A DNA stretch of 64,000 nt from an uncultured Bacteroidales bacterium (GTDB lineage Bacteria > Bacteroidota > Bacteroidia > Bacteroidales > Muribaculaceae): assembly GCA_902768435.1 (NCBI GenBank), contig CACXLJ010000002.1, forward strand, positions 129,448-193,447, written 5' to 3'. Positions 15,894-25,340 of this stretch are shown here, piece after piece. The notes under the pieces are model-generated. The model had not been told where the DNA came from. It saw nothing but the letters and a program-made list of their open reading frames with translations, and ran no database searches. A program made the position numbers and the translations under genes. Position 1 is the stretch's first letter. Each line of letters begins with the position of its first letter.

Positions 15894-16510
15894 TTACCGG
15901 CCTTATTGAGTCGACTCTTGATGTAATCGGTAAGCAGGCTAATGGCCACCTCGTTGTGTCCGCCTTCGGGCACGATGATGTCGGCGCACTTCTTGGCTGG
16001 CTCAATGTGAAGCTGATGCATGGGCTTGAGCACCTTCTCATAGCGGTCGATCACCATTTGCGGTGTGCGTCCGCGCTCAATGCAGTCGCGAGAGATGACG
16101 CGAATAAGACGGTCGTCGGCATCGGCATCGACAAACACCTTGATATCCATCATCTTGCGCAGACGAGCGTCGGAGAACACCAGAATGCCCTCGATGAGCA
16201 CCACATCGTGCGGATCCATGTGCACCGTCTCCTTCTGGCGCGAGCAGGTGAGGTAGTCGTAGGTGGGCATTTCGATTGACTTGCCCGCCTTGAGCTGCTT
16301 TAAGTGGTTGAGTAACAGCTCCCAGTCGAAAGCTGCCGGCTCATCGAAGTTGATGTTCTGGCGTTCTTCAACTGGCACATGGCTCGAATCCTTGTAGTAA
16401 GAATCCTGCGAGATGATGCCCACTTCGCCTTGCGGAAGGCGTTCCATGATTTTTCGCACAACGGTTGTCTTGCCCGAACCGGTTCCACCGGCTATACCAA
16501 TGATAAACAT
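15890..16510 (-). CDS. udk: uridine kinase
   Basis: 206-residue cytosolic kinase of pyrimidine salvage that phosphorylates uridine and cytidine. The P-loop GGTGSGKTT begins at residue 8. The family segments ISQDSYYKD, FDEPAAFDW and GRTPQMVIDRYEKVLKPMH are all present, and the length is normal. It shares a 4-bp overlap with lptB downstream. A well-formed promoter (16619-16587) stands about 76 bp upstream, so udk-lptB form a two-gene unit. Confidence 0.96.
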   Translation of the reverse strand: MFIIGIAGGTGSGKTTVVRKIMERLPQGEVGIISQDSYYKDSSHVPVEERQNINFDEPAAFDWELLLNHLKQLKAGKSIEMPTYDYLTCSRQKETVHMDPHDVVLIEGILVFSDARLRKMMDIKVFVDADADDRLIRVISRDCIERGRTPQMVIDRYEKVLKPMHQLHIEPAKKCADIIVPEGGHNEVAISLLTDYIKSRLNKAGK

Positions 16511-16586
16511 AGTTTTATATTGTTTTTAAGTATGTTTTATTTTCAGTTTCATGTCACGCCAAGCACGCCTTGTGCCTTGACTATTG

Positions 16587-16619
16587 GCAAAGATAGTGCA
16601 AATCGAGAGCAGAACCAAA
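16587..16619 (-). promoter_or_regulatory. promoter of udk-lptB
   Basis: Minus strand: TTTG at 16619-16616, 20-bp spacer, TATCTTTGC at 16595-16587. A full match to the Bacteroidetes consensus. A second TACCTTTGC on the same strand at 16674-16666 lacks a -33 partner. Confidence 0.7.
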
Positions 16620-16736
16620 TTCATTTGAGTTATGCCGAGATGCAGCCTATTTTCGCGGTCTTACCGCAAAGGTAGTGCAAATTTTTCAACTATCACGAAA
16701 AATGAAGTCAATAATAGCACTTGTTGCCAAAACTTT

Positions 16737-18737
16737 TCATTCGAGCATGGCGAGGAACTCGTCTTCGTTGATGATGTTAACGCCCAGTTTCTGTGCCTTT
16801 TCAAGCTTTGCAGGCCCCATGTTCTCGCCCGCCAGCACAAAGCTGGTGGCACTCGAGATGCTGCTCACATTTTTGCCGCCATGTTGCTCAATCATAGCCT
16901 TGTACTCGTCGCGCGAGTGCTTGGCAAAGACGCCGCTGATAACGATTTTCTTGCCTGCAAGCTTGTCGGTTCGGCCCTGCAGCTGCTCCTCGCTGAGCGA
17001 CATCTGCACACCGGCGCGACGCAACCGCTCCACAATTTCACGGTTGCCGGGCACGCTGAAGTAGTCGACAATGCTCTCGGCAATCTTGGGGCCGATTTCG
17101 GGAATGGCGGCCAGTTGTTCGGCATCCATCGCCATGAGGTTGTCGATATTGTGCACATTGCGTGCAAGCACCTTGGCAATGGTCTCGCCCACATAGGTGA
17201 TTGAAAGTGCAAATATCACACGCTCAAAGGGCACCTGCAACGAGGCCTCGATGCCACGCAGCAGGCGCGATGCCGCCTTCTTCTGGAAGTGCTCCAACTG
17301 CAGCAAGTCGTTGCCAGTGAGGTCATAAAGGTCGGCAATGTTGTTCACCAGCCCACTCTCGTGCAACTGAATGGCCACCTCCTCGCCAATGCCGTCGATA
17401 TTCATGGCGTGGCGGCCCACAAAGTGCTCGATGCGGCCCGTAATCTGGGGCGGACAGGCATATTTGTTGGGGCATACCCAAGCCGCCTCGCCCTCGACAC
17501 GCACCAGCGGTGTGCCGCACACGGGGCACTCGCGCACAAATTCCACGGGTTTGCTGCCCGGCACGCGCTGCTTGAGGTCGACGCCCACAATCTTGGGAAT
17601 AATTTCGCCGCCCTTTTCCACATAGAGGCTGTCGCCATCGTGAATGTCTAATTGCCTGATAACATCTTCGTTGTGCAATGAGGCCCGCTTCACGATGGTG
17701 CCCGAGAGCAGCACAGGTTCGAGGTTAGCCACCGGGGTAATGACGCCCGTGCGCCCCACCTGGAAGGTGATGGACTGCAACCGCGAACACTCGCGCTCGG
17801 GGGCAAACTTATAGGCGATGGCCCATCGGGGCGACTTGGCGGTGCTGCCCAGGTTGAGCCACTGGCGTATGCTGTTGAGTTTGAACACAAGGCCATCGGT
17901 AGCCACAGGCTGCGACTTGCGCTCAACATCCCACTGGTCGATGAAGTCTTTCACGGCATCGATCGAGGGAAGCAGCGTCATCTGCGCCACCTTGAAACCC
18001 CACGACTTCACGGCCTGCATGCGGTCGTAGTGTGTGTCGCCGGGCAGATTGTCGCCCAGCACAAAGTAGAAGTAGGCATCCAGACCACGCCGAGCCACCT
18101 CGGCCGAATTCTGCAGCTTGAGCGTACCGGCCGCCGCATTGCGAGGGTTGGCAAAGAGCGGTTCCTCGTTGTAGGCGCGCTCCTGGTTCAGTTTCTCGAA
18201 ACTGGCCCACGGCAACAGAATCTCGCCTCGCACCTCAAATTTCTCGGGCCAGTTACCTGGCAGCAGCTGCAAGGGAATGCTCTTGATGGTGAGCACATTG
18301 GCAGTAACATCGTCGCCACGCACTCCGTCGCCGCGCGTCACGGCTCGCACCAGACGACCCTGCTCATAGGTGAGCGAGATGCTGGTGCCGTCGTACTTGA
18401 GTTCGCCCACAATCTGCACGGGTTCGCCTCCCAGACCATCCTTGGCGCGACGCAGAAAATCCTGCACCTCCTCGATCGAGTAGGAATTGCCCAGGCTCTG
18501 CATAGGTCGCTCATGCGCCACCTGCGTGAAGCCTTGGCTCAAGTCGCTGCCCACCCGCTGCGTGGGCGACAAGGGGTCGAAGTACTGCGGATTGTCGCGC
18601 TCCAAATCCTGCAGTTCGCGCATCATCTCGTCGTATTCCTGGTCGCTGATAGTGGGGCTGTTGAGCACATAATAACTGTGGTTATGGCGCTCCAGTTCGG
18701 CACGCAATTCCTTGATTCGCTGTTCGAATATATCCAT
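16737..18737 (-). CDS. ligA: NAD-dependent DNA ligase
   Basis: 666 residues, the usual length. It seals nicks in replication and repair. The N-terminal Ia domain ([16 protein letters not shown]) binds NAD. The adenylated Lys114 lies in LKYDGTS, followed by the OB fold. A Cys4 zinc finger (CPVCGTPL, then CPNKYACPP), helix-hairpin-helix repeats ([12 protein letters not shown]) and a C-terminal BRCT domain from about residue 590 complete the family order. Transcribed toward udk but separated from it by 226 bp with its own promoter, so it is probably monocistronic. Confidence 0.98.
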   Translation of the reverse strand: MDIFEQRIKELRAELERHNHSYYVLNSPTISDQEYDEMMRELQDLERDNPQYFDPLSPTQRVGSDLSQGFTQVAHERPMQSLGNSYSIEEVQDFLRRAKDGLGGEPVQIVGELKYDGTSISLTYEQGRLVRAVTRGDGVRGDDVTANVLTIKSIPLQLLPGNWPEKFEVRGEILLPWASFEKLNQERAYNEEPLFANPRNAAAGTLKLQNSAEVARRGLDAYFYFVLGDNLPGDTHYDRMQAVKSWGFKVAQMTLLPSIDAVKDFIDQWDVERKSQPVATDGLVFKLNSIRQWLNLGSTAKSPRWAIAYKFAPERECSRLQSITFQVGRTGVITPVANLEPVLLSGTIVKRASLHNEDVIRQLDIHDGDSLYVEKGGEIIPKIVGVDLKQRVPGSKPVEFVRECPVCGTPLVRVEGEAAWVCPNKYACPPQITGRIEHFVGRHAMNIDGIGEEVAIQLHESGLVNNIADLYDLTGNDLLQLEHFQKKAASRLLRGIEASLQVPFERVIFALSITYVGETIAKVLARNVHNIDNLMAMDAEQLAAIPEIGPKIAESIVDYFSVPGNREIVERLRRAGVQMSLSEEQLQGRTDKLAGKKIVISGVFAKHSRDEYKAMIEQHGGKNVSSISSATSFVLAGENMGPAKLEKAQKLGVNIINEDEFLAMLE

Positions 18738-18822
18738 GAGGCAATTTCGTTATTTTTTAGCAAAAATAGCAAAAAAATCTGACCTAATCAACAACTTGCT
18801 GTTTCATTTTAAATTTTCTTGC

Positions 18823-18830
18823 TATCTTTG
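18823..18830 (+). promoter_or_regulatory. -7 element upstream of the 18893 gene
   Basis: Plus-strand TATCTTTG, about 62 bp before the ATG at 18893. The element is likely to drive the small secreted protein, msrA and engB. The -33 region has only TTTC at the right distance. Confidence 0.5.
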
Positions 18831-18892
18831 TCAACTACTTTATAATAGATATAGAACTCATTTTTTTAACTAATGCATAAAATCACTCAACT

Positions 18893-19528
18893 ATGAAACA
18901 GTTTCTTATCGCCTGCTTCCTGCTCGCCACAGTGGTCACCACTGCTGCCGCCACCGAGGCACCCAAGGGAAATATCATATACTGTTGCTATGCCAACACC
19001 CGCAACGATGGCTGGGGACGACACTTCTGTGAACTCATTAACGAGAAAGGAAAAACCACTGTTGTAGTCTATTACTACAATCGCAATATGGAGAAACCCG
19101 ACGAACGACACTACGAGGTCGGCGCCGAAGTGGCTGAACAGATGGAGGCCATGATTCGGGAGAAAAAATATTATGAAATCGACGGCTACAAGGTTATCGA
19201 ACACATGATGGGCGGATCAACCAAACGCGTCTATATGGAATTCTCCACAGGCGAGCACATCAATGCCGAATGGTTTGCCGAGAAACCCGACAAACTGGCC
19301 GAAAGTGCCTATCTTGACATTGTCGAATTCTTCAAGCCCTGGGTCGAAATTGCCAAGAAAGAGCAAATGCAGGAGAAGTCCCAGACCGAGGAAACAGTGG
19401 ATGTCGACATAGACACTGACTCAGAGTTTGAACAGGGCACTGCCCGCAAAAGTTCGAAGAAATACTATAAAAAGAAAAGAACATACTCAAAGAAAACTAC
19501 AAAACGGTCGAAACGATCAAGAAGATAA
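18893..19528 (+). CDS. secreted protein of unknown function with basic C-terminal tail
   Basis: 211 residues. A signal peptide (MKQFLIACFLLATVVTTAAA) is followed by a compact alpha/beta part (residues 25-150) with a CC pair in IIYCCYAN and a metal-neutral sequence otherwise. An acidic stretch (about 160-180) then gives way to a Lys/Arg/Ser/Thr-rich tail (about 183-211) that is extremely basic and ends in SKRSRR. I do not recognise the family. The basic tail could bind nucleic acid, LPS or peptidoglycan polymers (inference). The gene is 8 bp upstream of msrA, hence probably in one operon. Confidence 0.8.
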   Translation: MKQFLIACFLLATVVTTAAATEAPKGNIIYCCYANTRNDGWGRHFCELINEKGKTTVVVYYYNRNMEKPDERHYEVGAEVAEQMEAMIREKKYYEIDGYKVIEHMMGGSTKRVYMEFSTGEHINAEWFAEKPDKLAESAYLDIVEFFKPWVEIAKKEQMQEKSQTEETVDVDIDTDSEFEQGTARKSSKKYYKKKRTYSKKTTKRSKRSRR

Positions 19529-19536
19529 ACCCTAAT

Positions 19537-20052
19537 ATGACACGCGAAATATATTTGGCCGGTGGCTGCTTTTGGGGCACCGAGCACTTTTTCAAGATGA
19601 TCGACGGGGTGGTCGACACCCAAGTGGGCTATGCCAACGGCACAGTCGAAAACCCCAGCTACGAGCAGGTGTGCACCCACAAGACAGGCCATGCCGAGAC
19701 TGTAAAGGTGGTCTATGACCCCGAACGCATTGACCTGGAGTTCCTGCTCGACATGTTTTTCACTGCCATCGACCCTACGGTCGAGGACCAGCAGGGTCCC
19801 GATGTGGGTCCGCAGTACCGCACCGGCATCTACTACACCGATGCCGCCGACCTGTCCGTCATTGAGCGCCGCGTGGCTGCCGAGACCAAACGCTACGAAG
19901 CCGACATCGTGACCGAGGTGCTGCCGCTCAAGTGCTTCTACCCTGCCGAGGATTACCACCAGGACTACCTCGACAAGAACCCCAATGGCTACTGCCATCT
20001 GCCCCTGGGCCTCTTTGAACTGGCCCGCAAAGCCAAACCTTCTAAAAAATGA
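19537..20052 (+). CDS. msrA: peptide-methionine (S)-S-oxide reductase
   Basis: 171 residues, cytosolic, since no signal peptide is present. It reduces methionine-S-sulfoxide in damaged proteins. The catalytic Cys11 is in GGCFWGTE. The family segments [23 protein letters not shown] and [16 protein letters not shown] follow in the expected order. No MsrB domain is fused. It is followed after 7 bp by engB, so the stress enzyme and the ribosome-assembly GTPase are co-transcribed. Confidence 0.97.
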   Translation: MTREIYLAGGCFWGTEHFFKMIDGVVDTQVGYANGTVENPSYEQVCTHKTGHAETVKVVYDPERIDLEFLLDMFFTAIDPTVEDQQGPDVGPQYRTGIYYTDAADLSVIERRVAAETKRYEADIVTEVLPLKCFYPAEDYHQDYLDKNPNGYCHLPLGLFELARKAKPSKK

Positions 20053-20059
20053 CAACTCA

Positions 20060-20662
20060 ATGAAAATCAAGACCGCACAATTCGAAATAAGCAACAGCGA
20101 CTTCCGCAAATGTCCCAAGAGCGACAAGCCCGAGTACGCCTTCATTGGGCGCAGCAATGTGGGAAAGTCGTCGCTCATCAACATGCTCACACAGCGCAAA
20201 GCGCTTGCCAAGACCTCGTCGACACCCGGCAAAACGCTGCTCATCAACCACTTCCTTATCAATGGCGAGTGGTACATCGTTGACCTGCCCGGTTATGGCT
20301 ATGCCAAGCGCGGCAAGGAGGAGCGCGAGAAACTGCAACAAATCATTCGCGGCTACATCATGGGCCGCCAGCAGATGACCAACCTGTTTGTACTCGTCGA
20401 CTCGCGTCTCGAACCGCAAAAGGTGGACATGGAATTCATGCAGTGGCTGGGCGAGTCGGGGATTCCCTTCAGCATCGTGTTCACCAAAATCGACAAACTG
20501 GGCAATCAGGCAAAGGCGCAGAATGTGAAGGCATACAAAGACGAATTGCTCAAGACATGGGAAGAACTGCCCCCCATCTTTGTTACCTCGAGCGAGACCG
20601 GCGAAGGTCGCGATGAACTGCTCGACTACATCCAGAGCATCAACGAACAACTGAAGCAATAA
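20060..20662 (+). CDS. engB: ribosome biogenesis GTPase EngB (YihA/YsxC)
   Basis: 200-residue GTPase that assists assembly of the large ribosomal subunit. G1 is [10 protein letters not shown]2 TSSTPGKT, G3 DLPGYGYA, G4 TKIDK and G5 TSSETGEG. The frame is open from 19985 inside msrA, but the ATG at 20060, 7 bp after the msrA stop, begins with the family-typical [10 protein letters not shown]. It ends 82 bp before the TonB-dependent receptor. Confidence 0.96.
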   Translation: MKIKTAQFEISNSDFRKCPKSDKPEYAFIGRSNVGKSSLINMLTQRKALAKTSSTPGKTLLINHFLINGEWYIVDLPGYGYAKRGKEEREKLQQIIRGYIMGRQQMTNLFVLVDSRLEPQKVDMEFMQWLGESGIPFSIVFTKIDKLGNQAKAQNVKAYKDELLKTWEELPPIFVTSSETGEGRDELLDYIQSINEQLKQ

Positions 20663-20744
20663 CCCGGTGCAGCCCACAATCATTATTTTCAAAAAAAATG
20701 CTTGTTATATATACTTAAATGCGTTTTTTTCCGTTAAGGTAAGT

Positions 20745-23156
20745 ATGAAACGAATTTTAAGAACAAGACTACTGCTGCTGTTCATGTGCTGCCTGATGGC
20801 ATTGCAGGCTACGGCACAAGTAAAAATATCGGGAAAAGTTATTGACGAGAAAGAACAGCCCATCGACTTTGCCACCGTGCGCATCGAGGGCACCGCTGTG
20901 GGTACCGTGACCGACACCAAGGGCATGTATGAACTCACCGTACCGCCCGCCGACACCATCATGGTCGTCTTTTCGTGCCTGGGTTACGGCGATGTGCGCC
21001 GACAGCTCATCAAGCCTGCGGGCAGCGTCACGCTCAACCCCAAACTCTACAAGAAGACTCACGAACTTGCCGAAGTGCAGATCACAGAGTTCAAGAAGCA
21101 GACCAACACCATGCAGCAGATCGACGCGAGCAATCTGTCGCTCACGCCCGATGCCTCGGGCGGCAGCATCGAGGCCATCATCGCCACACAAGCCGGTGTG
21201 AGTTCGAAAAACGAGATGAGTTCGCAATACATGGTGCGAGGCGGCACCTACGACGAGAATAGCGTATATATCAACGGCATAGAGATTTATCGTCCGCAGC
21301 TCATCAGTTCGGGCCAGCAAGAGGGATTGAGCGTCATCAACCCCGACATGGTGAAGGGCGTGAGTTTCTCGACGGGTGGTTTCAATGCCGAGTACAGCGA
21401 CAAGATGTCGTCGGTGCTTGACATCACCTACAAGGAGCCCGAGGCATTCGAGGGGTCGCTGGCAGCAAGTCTGCAAGGCGGCAGCCTGTCGATAGGTCAA
21501 GCAAGCACCAAATTCTCGCAACTGCATGGCGTGCGCTACAAGCGCAACTCGTCGCTGCTGGGCTCGATGGACTCAAAAGGCGAATACGACCCACAATATT
21601 TCGACTACCAAACGTTTATCACCCTCAAACCCAGTGACAAGTTCAAGATTTCACTGCTGGGAAACATCTCGATGAACGACTACCGTTTCACGCCCAAGAA
21701 CCGCGAGACGAGTTTCGGAACGTCGAGCGACGCCAAATCGTTTCTGGTGTATTTCGACGGTCATGAGAAGGACAAGTTCCAGACCTTCTTTGGCGCCCTA
21801 TCGCTCAACTACAAGTTGAACAAGGGCATTGACTTTACCGTGCTGGCGTCGGCCTACCAAACGAACGAGCTGGTGAGCTATGACATTCACGGAGAGTATT
21901 GGCTCGATGCCGCAGGCACCAGCGCCGGCGAGGAGTCGATTGGTGGAGAGCTGGGAGTGGGCAAATATCACGAACACGCCCGCAACAGGTTGCGCATCAA
22001 GGTGCTAAATCTGGGTTTCAAGGGCACGGCAGCCATTAGTCACAACAACATCAGCTATGGGTTCAACTTCCGCCGCGACGACATCTACGAACGCTCTCGC
22101 GAGTGGGAGTGGCGTGACTCGGCCGGATACTCACTGCCTCACCTGCCTAACGAGGTGAACGTGATTTCAAACCTGGCCTCGCACAATGACTTGAAGACCA
22201 CGCGTATCTCGGGCTTTGTGCAAGACACCTACAAGCTGTATATGGACGCCGGCATGCTCACGGTGAACCTGGGCTTGCGCGTATCGTACTGGGACTATAA
22301 CAAGGAAACGCTGTTCTCGCCGCGCTTCAGCATAGGCTATGTGCCCGAGCGCAACAACCGGTTCTCGCTGCGGTTGGCCGGCGGCATCTACTATCAGCAA
22401 CCCTTCTACAAGGAATACCGCATTGAACGCACCGACGATCTGGGCAACAATTACATTGAGCTGAACCGCGACATCAAGTCGCCCCGCAGCATCCATGCCA
22501 TTCTGGGTGGCGACTACACCTTCCGCGCCATGAACCGCCCCTTCAAGTTCACCACCGAGATCTATTACAAGAACTTGTCGAACCTCATCACCTACGAAGT
22601 TGACAACCTCAAGCTGGTGTATTCGGGCACCAACAGTTCGAAGGGCTACATTGCCGGTATCGACCTCAAGTTCTTCGGCCAGTTTGTCGAGGGCACCGAT
22701 TCGTGGATAAGCCTCTCGCTCATGAAGACCCAAGAGACCCTGAACGGTGTGAAAGTGCCGCTGCCAACCGACCAGCGCTATAGCGTGGCCATCTTCTTCA
22801 CCGACTACTTCCCCAATCACCCCCGATTCAAGTTCAGCCTCAAGGGCATCATCTCCGATGGTCTGCCCACCACCTCGCCTCGCATGACGCGCGATGTGGC
22901 CTACTTCCGCCAGCCCGCCTACAAGCGCGTGGATGCCGGCTTGAGTTTCGAACTCGTGGGCAAGGAACACAAGCCCTCGTCGGGCTTCCTGAGCCACTTC
23001 AAGAGCATTTGGCTGGGCGTGGATGTGTTCAACCTGTTCGACATCTCCAATGTGAGCAGCTACTACTGGGTGACCGATGTGAACGCCATTCAGTATGCCG
23101 TGCCCAATTACCTGACTCGCCGCCAGATTAACGCACGCATCTCCATGACATTCTGA
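20745..23156 (+). CDS. TonB-dependent receptor with carboxypeptidase-regulatory-like domain
   Basis: 803 residues from the ATG at 20745. The signal peptide ends in LMALQATAQ. A CarboxypepD_reg-like domain (KISGKVIDEKEQPIDFATV) covers about residues 26-110. It is followed by a plug domain (MVRGGTYDENSVYINGIEIY) and a long beta barrel ending in INARISMTF, with terminal Phe. This is an active outer-membrane importer driven by TonB. It belongs to a conserved single-copy-like Bacteroidetes type rather than to the SusC/RagA family, since no SusD follows. The substrate cannot be told. It lies on the same strand as engB but with an 82-bp gap. Confidence 0.92.
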   Translation: MKRILRTRLLLLFMCCLMALQATAQVKISGKVIDEKEQPIDFATVRIEGTAVGTVTDTKGMYELTVPPADTIMVVFSCLGYGDVRRQLIKPAGSVTLNPKLYKKTHELAEVQITEFKKQTNTMQQIDASNLSLTPDASGGSIEAIIATQAGVSSKNEMSSQYMVRGGTYDENSVYINGIEIYRPQLISSGQQEGLSVINPDMVKGVSFSTGGFNAEYSDKMSSVLDITYKEPEAFEGSLAASLQGGSLSIGQASTKFSQLHGVRYKRNSSLLGSMDSKGEYDPQYFDYQTFITLKPSDKFKISLLGNISMNDYRFTPKNRETSFGTSSDAKSFLVYFDGHEKDKFQTFFGALSLNYKLNKGIDFTVLASAYQTNELVSYDIHGEYWLDAAGTSAGEESIGGELGVGKYHEHARNRLRIKVLNLGFKGTAAISHNNISYGFNFRRDDIYERSREWEWRDSAGYSLPHLPNEVNVISNLASHNDLKTTRISGFVQDTYKLYMDAGMLTVNLGLRVSYWDYNKETLFSPRFSIGYVPERNNRFSLRLAGGIYYQQPFYKEYRIERTDDLGNNYIELNRDIKSPRSIHAILGGDYTFRAMNRPFKFTTEIYYKNLSNLITYEVDNLKLVYSGTNSSKGYIAGIDLKFFGQFVEGTDSWISLSLMKTQETLNGVKVPLPTDQRYSVAIFFTDYFPNHPRFKFSLKGIISDGLPTTSPRMTRDVAYFRQPAYKRVDAGLSFELVGKEHKPSSGFLSHFKSIWLGVDVFNLFDISNVSSYYWVTDVNAIQYAVPNYLTRRQINARISMTF

Positions 23157-23185
23157 TGCGGCCATGGCAAAAAACAGGGCAGAAT

Positions 23186-23217
23186 CTTGTTTTTTGTGAA
23201 GAAAAACGCTAACTTTG
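23186..23217 (+). promoter_or_regulatory. promoter of the ROK kinase gene
   Basis: CTTG at 23186-23189, a 20-bp spacer and TAACTTTG at 23210-23217. It lies 46 bp before the ATG. Confidence 0.6.
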
Positions 23218-23263
23218 TGAAATTCAATAACCAATAATTATAAACGCTTAAACTCTTTTCAAC

Positions 23264-24238
23264 ATGGCTAATTTGGCTACAAAACCTTATGTGATAGGTA
23301 TTGACATGGGCGGCACCAACACCGCCTTCGGTATCGTGGACGCTCGCGGCAATGTGATTGCCAGCGACTCAATCAAAACCGGCAAGCACAGTGACATTAA
23401 CGACTACATTGATGAACTCTACACCGAGATTACCCGCATTGTTGAGGCCAACGATGCAGTGGGCAAAATCAACGGCATTGGCATTGGTGCTCCTAACGCC
23501 AACTACTACACCGGCATTATCGAAGACGGCGTGAACCTGCCCTGGCCCACTCCCATTCCACTGGCCGAACTCATCACCGACAAATTCGGCATTCCTTGCG
23601 TCATTACCAACGACGCCAACGCTGCCGCCATCGGCGAAATGACCTACGGTGTGGCACGCGGTATGAAAGACTTCATCATGATCACACTGGGCACCGGTGT
23701 GGGTAGCGGCATCGTCATCAACGGACAGATGGTGTACGGCCACGACGGTTTTGCAGGCGAGCTTGGCCATGTGGTGATGAAACGCAACAACGGACGCATG
23801 TGCGGCTGCGGACGCACTGGCTGCCTCGAGGCCTACTGCTCGGCTACGGGCGTGGCACGCACGGCACGCGAGTTCCTCGACATTCGCACCGACGACTCGA
23901 AATTGCGCGAACTGGATGCCGACAAGATTACTTCGAAAGATGTGTACGACTGCGCTGTGGCTGGCGACAAGCTGGCCAAGGAAATCTTCGAGTACACCGG
24001 CACTATTCTGGGCGAGGCCCTGGCCGACTTCACCACCTTCTCGAGCCCCGAGGCATTTGTGCTCTTCGGCGGCCTGACCAAGAGTGGCGATCTCATCATG
24101 AAACCCGTGCGCGACGCCTTTGAGAAGAATGTGATGAAGGTGTTCAAGGGCAAGGTGAAAATCCTCATCTCCGAACTCAAGGAAAGCGATGCCGCCGTGC
24201 TTGGCGCATCGGCCCTGGGCTGGGAAGTGAAAGAATAA
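23264..24238 (+). CDS. ROK family sugar kinase (glucokinase-like)
   Basis: 324 residues, without the N-terminal helix-turn-helix of ROK repressors, so it is an enzyme. The phosphate-binding motif GIDMGGTNTAFGIV is at the N-terminus. LGTGVGSGIVING and the ROK signature with GELGH follow, with the zinc site Cys residues in CGCGRTGCLEAYCS. It phosphorylates glucose or a related hexose at the entry to glycolysis. It is flanked by its own promoter and two consecutive downstream hairpins, so it is monocistronic. Confidence 0.93.
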   Translation: MANLATKPYVIGIDMGGTNTAFGIVDARGNVIASDSIKTGKHSDINDYIDELYTEITRIVEANDAVGKINGIGIGAPNANYYTGIIEDGVNLPWPTPIPLAELITDKFGIPCVITNDANAAAIGEMTYGVARGMKDFIMITLGTGVGSGIVINGQMVYGHDGFAGELGHVVMKRNNGRMCGCGRTGCLEAYCSATGVARTAREFLDIRTDDSKLRELDADKITSKDVYDCAVAGDKLAKEIFEYTGTILGEALADFTTFSSPEAFVLFGGLTKSGDLIMKPVRDAFEKNVMKVFKGKVKILISELKESDAAVLGASALGWEVKE

Positions 24239-24266
24239 ACCTGAAGCATTTCAGCAATCATAACAC

Positions 24267-24296
24267 GAGGGTGGACCCGATGGTTCACCCTCTTTT
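24267..24296 (+). terminator. terminator of the ROK kinase gene
   Basis: 11-bp stem (24267-24277 with 24282-24292, one G-T wobble), loop CGAT, followed by TTTT. Confidence 0.8.
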
Positions 24297-24306
24297 ATAT
24301 AATCAA

Positions 24307-24340
24307 CCGCCTGAGAATGCAGTATTTTCAGGCGGCTTTT
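24307..24340 (+). terminator. second hairpin terminator after the ROK kinase gene
   Basis: 12-bp stem (24307-24318 with 24324-24335, one wobble pair) starting CCGCCTGA, followed by a T run. It stands between the ROK gene and the convergent lipoprotein gene. Confidence 0.75.
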
Positions 24341-24358
24341 TATGTGATTATTTCTAGT

Positions 24359-25108
24359 TTAGGGCGTGTAGAGATTGTGCCGGTGATGTAGGGTGTTAGA
24401 GAAGAAGTGAGTTAGCAGTTGGTCGGTACATTCGGCAGCGTCGCCACCATGGCGGTATTGGGGGCAATGCTTATAGGTGACATTGCATCCTTTGCGCTTG
24501 AGCGAGTCGACCGCTGCCGTGCAGTCGGGCTCGCTGGCTGTGTTGAAAAAGTACACCGGGGTCGATGTCATGCGTGGGGTCTCGCTCGACATTGCAATGG
24601 CTGCGGCAAACACATCGCCAAGGTCGGCGGCATAGTCCCAGGCGCCATCACCGCCGTCGGACGACCCCGCCACATAGATGCGCTCCGGGTCGACGATTCC
24701 CTTGCTCACATAGTCATTGATGATGTGCCGCACCTCGCCGGCGCAGTCCTTCCAGGTCACGCATGTGGGCAACGAAGCCTTGTGACAAATAGGCATCAAC
24801 GCTATCGCCTTGATTTTGTGGCGGTCGAGGTAGCACACGATAGAATCGTCGGCGGCACACATGTCGAGGTGGTTTTTCGTGAACAAATCGTGCTTTGCCT
24901 GGTCGTGCACACCACCATGAAGCCACACCACCAGCATTGCGCGCCCGGGTTGGTCGGTGTGCAAGTTCACCACGCGGCAAGGCAGGTTATAGGTGTACTC
25001 CCCATTGGGCAAGGTGAGCGACTGGTTGCGCTGCGTGCTGCAGCTCGCGGCAATCACGGCCACAGCAACTACAGCCAGTTGCAAGTAATGTTTCATTTTG
25101 CTCATCAT
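24359..25108 (-). CDS. alpha/beta-hydrolase-fold lipoprotein
   Basis: 249 residues with a lipoprotein signal (VAVIAASCS, lipidated Cys about residue 23). The mature part has the alpha/beta-hydrolase pattern: VVWLHGG for the oxyanion hole and GSSDGGDGAW for the nucleophile elbow, with Ser in GSSDGG. An Asp or Glu lies in the region before a late His in YRHGGDAAE. This resembles secreted esterase or poly(hydroxyalkanoate)-depolymerase-like hydrolases. The substrate is unknown. Two ATGs at 25108 and 25105, and a third at residue 5, leave the exact start open. It is single and convergent with the ROK gene. Confidence 0.78.
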   Translation of the reverse strand: MMSKMKHYLQLAVVAVAVIAASCSTQRNQSLTLPNGEYTYNLPCRVVNLHTDQPGRAMLVVWLHGGVHDQAKHDLFTKNHLDMCAADDSIVCYLDRHKIKAIALMPICHKASLPTCVTWKDCAGEVRHIINDYVSKGIVDPERIYVAGSSDGGDGAWDYAADLGDVFAAAIAMSSETPRMTSTPVYFFNTASEPDCTAAVDSLKRKGCNVTYKHCPQYRHGGDAAECTDQLLTHFFSNTLHHRHNLYTP

Positions 25109-25198
25109 TCAGTCGTTGTTTACAATACGCCACAAAGTTACTCATTTTTAGAAACAAGTGGTAAAAAAAGTGCTATTTGCTAGAGCTCTGGCCTAAAA

Positions 25199-25273
25199 AC
25201 AATAATTATAAATACAATTATTGCAAATACAATAATCATAAATACAATTATTATAAAAGCAATAATTATGAAT
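25199..25273. repeat. five AT-rich 15-bp tandem repeats
   Basis: Five units of exactly 15 bp with the form ACAATnATnnTAAAT (ACAATAATTATAAAT, ACAATTATTGCAAAT and so on). They lie between the lipoprotein hydrolase start and the terminator of the FISUMP-like gene. No coding support. Confidence 0.85.
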
Positions 25274-25277
25274 GCAA

Positions 25278-25312
25278 CAAAAAAGGAGGAGACGCCGTGA
25301 TAGCGCCTCCTC
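25278..25312 (-). terminator. terminator of the FISUMP-like dockerin gene
   Basis: 10-bp stem (25286-25295 with 25303-25312, one mismatch) with a 7-nt loop. On the minus strand it is followed by a T run at 25284-25278. Confidence 0.75.
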
Positions 25313-25340
25313 GCCCAAAAAATACCAATATGAAAAACGA

